DNA of 9,050 nucleotides from an uncultured Ignavibacteriota bacterium (GTDB taxonomy: Bacteria; Bacteroidota; Ignavibacteria; Tepidaquicellales; Tepidaquicellaceae). The DNA lies in assembly GCA_937983305.1 (NCBI GenBank), contig CALKAJ010000407.1:1-9050 (forward strand). Direction: 5' to 3'. The notes under the pieces are model-generated. The model worked only from the letters and a program-made list of their open reading frames with translations. It was not told where the DNA came from and searched no databases. The position numbers and the translations under genes are program-made. Positions 5,926-9,050 of this stretch are shown in pieces (position 1 is the first letter of the stretch; every line of letters starts with the position of its first letter).

Positions 5926-6380
5926 ACAGATAGAGCAAGAGCAAGAACTTTGGAACACGGATTACACGGATTAGACAGATAAAAACGGATTTTAAAAAAT
6001 AGGCTATCGCCGCAGATTGGATACGGATTGACACGGATAGAGCAAGAGCGAAAAGAAGTTTGTAAAGTTTATAAAGTTTATAAAGTTGAAAGAAAGAACT
6101 TTGGAACACAGGAAAAGCAAGAGCTTTGGAACACAGATTACACAGATTTGACAGATAAAAACGGATTTTAAAAAATAGGCTATCGCCACAGATTAGTACG
6201 GATAAAAACGGATAGAGCAAGAGAGAAGAGAAGTTTGTAAAGTTTATAAAGTTGAAAGAAAGAACTTTGGAACACAGGAAGAGCAAGAGCTTTGGAACAC
6301 AGATTACACAGATTTGACAGATAAAAACGGATTTTAAAAAATAGGCTATCGCCACAGATTAGTTACGGATTGACGCGGAA
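5926..6380 (+). repeat. Repeat mosaic, locus 3 (purN-purH spacer)
   Basis: The whole 534-bp spacer between purN and purH is occupied by three successive copies of the mosaic. Each has GAGCAAGA-CTTTGGAACAC, a CAGATTACACAGATTTGACAG-type series, ACGGATTTTAAAAAATAGGC and AGGCTATCGCC (AGG at 6001, 6177 and 6343), then ACGGAT words. Copies one and two are followed by 9-bp AGTTTATAA units. Spacing between copies is 176 and 166 bp. Palindromic units of the ATTCCGGC type are absent here. The minus-strand frame across this region gives only low-complexity peptide (SVFICQICVICVP repeated) and is not judged a gene. Confidence 0.9.
6075..6363 (+). repeat. Near-identical direct repeat of about 122 bp
   Basis: Positions 6075-6196 and 6241-6362 match at an offset of 166 bp with one substitution found by eye (GGAAAAGC at 6111-6118 against GGAAGAGC at 6277-6284). 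The match runs from AGTTTATAAAGTTGAAAG through CTTTGGAACACAG and AGGCTATCGCCACAGATTAG. Such identity implies recent duplication, and makes the spacer prone to deletion or expansion. Confidence 0.88.
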
Positions 6381-6399
6381 AGAGCAGATACATCAAAAT
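6370..6399 (+). promoter_or_regulatory. Candidate purH promoter with its -35 box inside the repeat
   Basis: TTGACG (6370-6375) and CAAAAT (6394-6399) are spaced by 18 bp and match the sigma-70 consensus at 5 and 4 of 6 positions. The -35 box falls in the tail of the third mosaic copy; the equivalent place in the first copy reads TTGACA (6028-6033). If active it would let purH be transcribed separately from purN with a leader of about 34 nt. Confidence 0.25.
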
Positions 6400-6439
6400 A
6401 TTAAGAGACAATAAAGAAAAAATAATTATAAAAAAAGGA

Positions 6440-7957
6440 TTGAAGAAGAGAGCATTAATAAGTGTGTATAAGAAGGAAGGGATACTTGAGTTATGTAAGT
6501 ATCTTGAGGGGGAGGGATATGAATTGGTGTCAACAGGCGGTACTGCGAAATATTTAGGAGAGAATGGATTGAAGGTGAGTAAGGTAGAGGATGTTACGGG
6601 ATTTCCTGAGATATTAGGCGGAAGGGTTAAGACGTTACATCCGGGAGTATTTTCCGGGATATTGGCAGATAAGAGGAATGATGAGCACAGGGCGCAGATG
6701 GAAAAAACGGGATTGGATTTCTTTGATGTTGTGATAGTGAATTTATATCCTTTTGAGGAGACGATTTCGAGAGCAGGAGTAACTGAAGCAGAAGCAATAG
6801 AGCAGATAGATATTGGCGGTGTAAGTTTGATAAGGGCGGCAGCGAAGAATTTTAATTCGGTGAATATATTAACAGAGACGGGACAATACGACGAATATAT
6901 TGAAGAGCATAAGAAGTCAGGCGGAAAGATATCCGAAGATTATTCAAAGAGATTAGCATTTGAAGCATTCAGAAATATAACGAGATATGATTTTGCGATA
7001 GAGGAATATTTTGGAAAGAATATCGGAGTTCCGGTTTTTCCGGGATTGAGCGAAATATATCCTTTGAGGTACGGAGAAAATCCCCACCAAACTGCGGTCT
7101 TGTTTAAAGATAATTTTGATAATATATTTAAGGTTTTACACGGCAAAGAGATATCGTATAATAATTTACTTGATGTAGATGCGGCAGTGAATATAATCGG
7201 AGAATTTCAAAATTCTTCACCGACCTGTGCGATAATAAAGCACGGGAATCCCTGCGGAGCGGCAGAAGGCAGTTCTTTGAAAGATGCGTATTTACGGGCG
7301 TTTCAGACGGACACAGTTTCACCGTTTGGTGGAATTATAATTTTCAACAAGGAACTTGATATTGATGCGGCAACGGAAGTTGACAAAATATTTACCGAAA
7401 TAATATTAGCGCCGGGATTTGACGGAGATGCTTTAGAGCTTTTGAAAAAGAAGAAGAACAGAAGAATAGTTAAATTTTCTTTTGAGAATTTTAAATATGA
7501 ATTCCGCAAAATAACAGGCGGAGTATTGATGCAGGAGAGAGATTCGAAGGTATATGACAAGGAAAATCTGAGAGTGGTAACGGAAGCAAAGCCGACGGAG
7601 AAAGAGTTGATTGATTGCGAATTTGCATATAAGATAGTGAAGCACACGAAATCGAACGCAGTAATATTTGTAAAGAATTTGCAGACTCTTGCAATTGGCG
7701 GCGGACAGCCATCGAGGATAGATTCTACAAAGATAGCGGTATCGAAGGCGAAGCAATTTGAGATAGATTTGGAAGGAAGCGTAGCGGCATCGGATGCATT
7801 TTTTCCATTTGCAGACGGAATGATAGAAGTTGCGAAGGCAGGCAGTAAGTGTATAGTACAACCGGGCGGCTCGGTAAGAGACGAAGAAGTAATAGCCGCG
7901 GCAAATGAGCTTGGAGTTGCGATGGTATTCACAGGATACAGGCATTTCAGGCATTAA
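6440..7957 (+). CDS. purH: Bifunctional AICAR formyltransferase / IMP cyclohydrolase
   Basis: PurH carries out the last two steps of IMP synthesis: formylation of AICAR with 10-formyl-tetrahydrofolate, then ring closure. The 505-residue product is full length (family about 510-530). The N-terminal MGS-like cyclohydrolase domain (about 1-145) shows RALISVYKKEGI, ELVSTGGTAKYL, TGFPEILGGRVKTLHP (53-68), VNLYPFEETI and IDIGGVSLIRAAAKN (123-137). The transformylase domain (about 200-505) shows PLRYGENPHQ (208-217), ISYNNLLDVDAA, IIKHGNPCG with Lys267-His268 of the active site, GGGQPSRIDS and SDAFFPFADG, ending in the family's YRHFRH tail. TTG is taken as start because the family begins just before RALISV and no ATG lies in frame after the stop at 6371-6373; a purine-rich AAAAAAGGA abuts the codon too closely to be an ordinary Shine-Dalgarno. 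mreB follows after 41 bp and is probably cotranscribed. Confidence 0.96.
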   Translation: MKKRALISVYKKEGILELCKYLEGEGYELVSTGGTAKYLGENGLKVSKVEDVTGFPEILGGRVKTLHPGVFSGILADKRNDEHRAQMEKTGLDFFDVVIVNLYPFEETISRAGVTEAEAIEQIDIGGVSLIRAAAKNFNSVNILTETGQYDEYIEEHKKSGGKISEDYSKRLAFEAFRNITRYDFAIEEYFGKNIGVPVFPGLSEIYPLRYGENPHQTAVLFKDNFDNIFKVLHGKEISYNNLLDVDAAVNIIGEFQNSSPTCAIIKHGNPCGAAEGSSLKDAYLRAFQTDTVSPFGGIIIFNKELDIDAATEVDKIFTEIILAPGFDGDALELLKKKKNRRIVKFSFENFKYEFRKITGGVLMQERDSKVYDKENLRVVTEAKPTEKELIDCEFAYKIVKHTKSNAVIFVKNLQTLAIGGGQPSRIDSTKIAVSKAKQFEIDLEGSVAASDAFFPFADGMIEVAKAGSKCIVQPGGSVRDEEVIAAANELGVAMVFTGYRHFRH

Positions 7958-7998
7958 AGAGAATTTTAAAAAGTTTTTTTATATAACAAAATATTATT

Positions 7999-9015
7999 AT
8001 GCCTTTTTTAGGATTATTTTCAAACGACATAGCAATAGACCTTGGTACGGCAAATACCCTCATATATATGAAGGGCAAAGGGATAGTATTAAATGAACCC
8101 TCTATAGTATCTTATAATGTAAACACCCGTAAGATAGAAGCAATCGGCGAAGAAGCGAAGAGGATGATGGGAAGAGTTCATAAGGAGCTCAACACAATCA
8201 GACCAATGCGAGACGGCGTAATTGCGGATTTCGAAATGGCAGAAGGTATGATTAAAGAGTTCATTAAGAAGATATCATCGAGCTTAATGCCTGCGAGAAG
8301 GATAGTTATTTGTGTTCCGAGCGGAATTACGGAAGTCGAAAAAAGAGCTGTAAGAGACACTGCCGAGCACGCAGGAGCTAAGGAGGTTCATTTAATTTCT
8401 GAGCCGATGGCAGCTGCGATTGGTATTGGTCTTGATGTTCACGCACCATACGGAAATATGATAGTAGATATTGGCGGCGGAACGACTGAGATAGCTGTAA
8501 TAGCTCTTTCAGGTATAACCAATGTAGTATCAATCAGGATAGCAGGCGATGAGTTAACGGATGCGATAATCAGATTTTTCAGGTCGAATCAGAATATGTT
8601 AATAGGCGAAAGAACAGCTGAGGACATAAAATGTCAGGCAGGTTCAGTGATGCCGCTTGAAGAAGAAGTGATTATTGAAGTGAAGGGAAGGGACTTAGTA
8701 GCCGGAGTTCCGAAGCTGACGGAAGTAAGTTCGATAGAGATACGAGAGGCGTTGAATGCTCCGGTAAACACGATGGTAGAGGCAGTCAGGGTAGCGCTTG
8801 AAAAGACAGCTCCTGAGTTATCATCGGATATACTGGGAAGAGGAATATTTTTAACAGGCGGCGGAGCTTTATTGAAAGGATTAGATGAAAGAATCAAGGT
8901 AGAGACAGGCGTACCGGTTCACATTGCAGACGACCCATTAACGGCAGTTGTAAGAGGAAAAGGAACGGTACTTGAAGATTTGAATGCGTTGAAGAAAGTA
9001 ATGCTAAAAAGGTAA
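7999..9015 (+). CDS. mreB: Rod-shape-determining protein MreB, bacterial actin
   Basis: MreB polymerises on ATP into membrane-associated filaments that direct the elongation machinery for lateral wall synthesis. The 338-residue protein is full length. Actin-fold landmarks are all present: phosphate-1 loop AIDLGTANTL at 12-21, RPMRDGVIADFEMAEGMI at 68-85, VICVPSGITEVEKRAVRD at 103-120, SEPMAAAIGIGLDV at 134-147, phosphate-2 loop MIVDIGGGTTEIAV at 154-167, IAGDELTDAI at 181-190, and adenosine motif IFLTGGGALLKGLDERI at 283-299. The N-terminus MPFLGLFSND has the hydrophobic residues that could bind the membrane. The ATG is preceded by an AT-rich stretch without Shine-Dalgarno. No promoter was seen in the 41-bp gap after purH. 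In this group of bacteria mreB usually leads mreC, mreD, a penicillin-binding protein and rodA, which would lie beyond the window. Confidence 0.97.
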   Translation: MPFLGLFSNDIAIDLGTANTLIYMKGKGIVLNEPSIVSYNVNTRKIEAIGEEAKRMMGRVHKELNTIRPMRDGVIADFEMAEGMIKEFIKKISSSLMPARRIVICVPSGITEVEKRAVRDTAEHAGAKEVHLISEPMAAAIGIGLDVHAPYGNMIVDIGGGTTEIAVIALSGITNVVSIRIAGDELTDAIIRFFRSNQNMLIGERTAEDIKCQAGSVMPLEEEVIIEVKGRDLVAGVPKLTEVSSIEIREALNAPVNTMVEAVRVALEKTAPELSSDILGRGIFLTGGGALLKGLDERIKVETGVPVHIADDPLTAVVRGKGTVLEDLNALKKVMLKR

Positions 9016-9041
9016 GGCGAAAAACGTAACAAAAATTTTTA

Positions 9042-9050
9042 ATGAAGACA
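9042..9050 (+). CDS. Possible start of the next gene (mreC expected), cut by the window end
   Basis: An ATG at 9042 (ATG AAG ACA) lies 26 bp after the mreB stop, where mreC commonly begins. Only three codons are visible, so the identification rests on gene order alone. No terminator follows mreB, which agrees with a continuing operon. Confidence 0.25.

Noticed and set aside
5702..6355. Minus-strand reading frame of 217 residues across the purN-purH spacer
   Set aside because: Its residues repeat the translated mosaic (SVFICQICVICVP) and its end overlaps purN on the other strand; no start signal or family likeness.

Overview
The window most likely comes from an AT-rich member of the Bacteroidota/Chlorobiota (FCB) group, with an Ignavibacteria-like lineage as the best guess. 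The reasons are: a TonB-dependent receptor with an N-terminal carboxypeptidase-regulatory-like domain; a secreted protein of the Fibrobacter succinogenes major paralogous domain family; the Bacteroidota-type form of PurN (GG-x-GMYG insert after the catalytic NIHP); purH placed next to mreB; and a near absence of Shine-Dalgarno sequences. This placement is inferred from protein character, not from a database search.

Layout. Positions 1-510 hold no gene, only a mosaic of short direct repeats and small hairpins. A complete outer-membrane TonB-dependent receptor follows on the + strand (511-3060). The convergent spacer (3061-3480) carries a 25-bp tandem repeat, another copy of the repeat mosaic and a strong bidirectional terminator hairpin. 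Two minus-strand genes come next: an SPFH/stomatin-like membrane protein (3481-4362) with its own promoter and good ribosome binding site, and, upstream of it, a secreted FISUMP-domain protein (4476-5126). A 161-bp divergent promoter region separates these from a + strand cluster: purN (5288-5905), a 534-bp spacer filled with three more copies of the repeat mosaic, purH (6440-7957) and mreB (7999-9015). The window ends 35 bp after mreB, where mreC would be expected.

How the genes work together. PurN (first formyl transfer) and PurH (last two steps to IMP) both use 10-formyl-tetrahydrofolate in purine synthesis. MreB is the actin-like scaffold for lateral wall growth and begins the cell-shape locus. 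The receptor, the SPFH protein and the FISUMP protein are envelope or exported proteins with no visible functional link to one another or to the purine genes.

No defence system, CRISPR array, tRNA, rRNA or transposase was found. The most unusual content is the intergenic repeat mosaic: a few short modules, always on the + strand and mostly in the same order, reused in three spacers. It includes 20-bp palindromes (ATTCCGGC-N4-GCCGGAAT) whose layout resembles the dRS3-bounded mosaic repeats of Neisseria.
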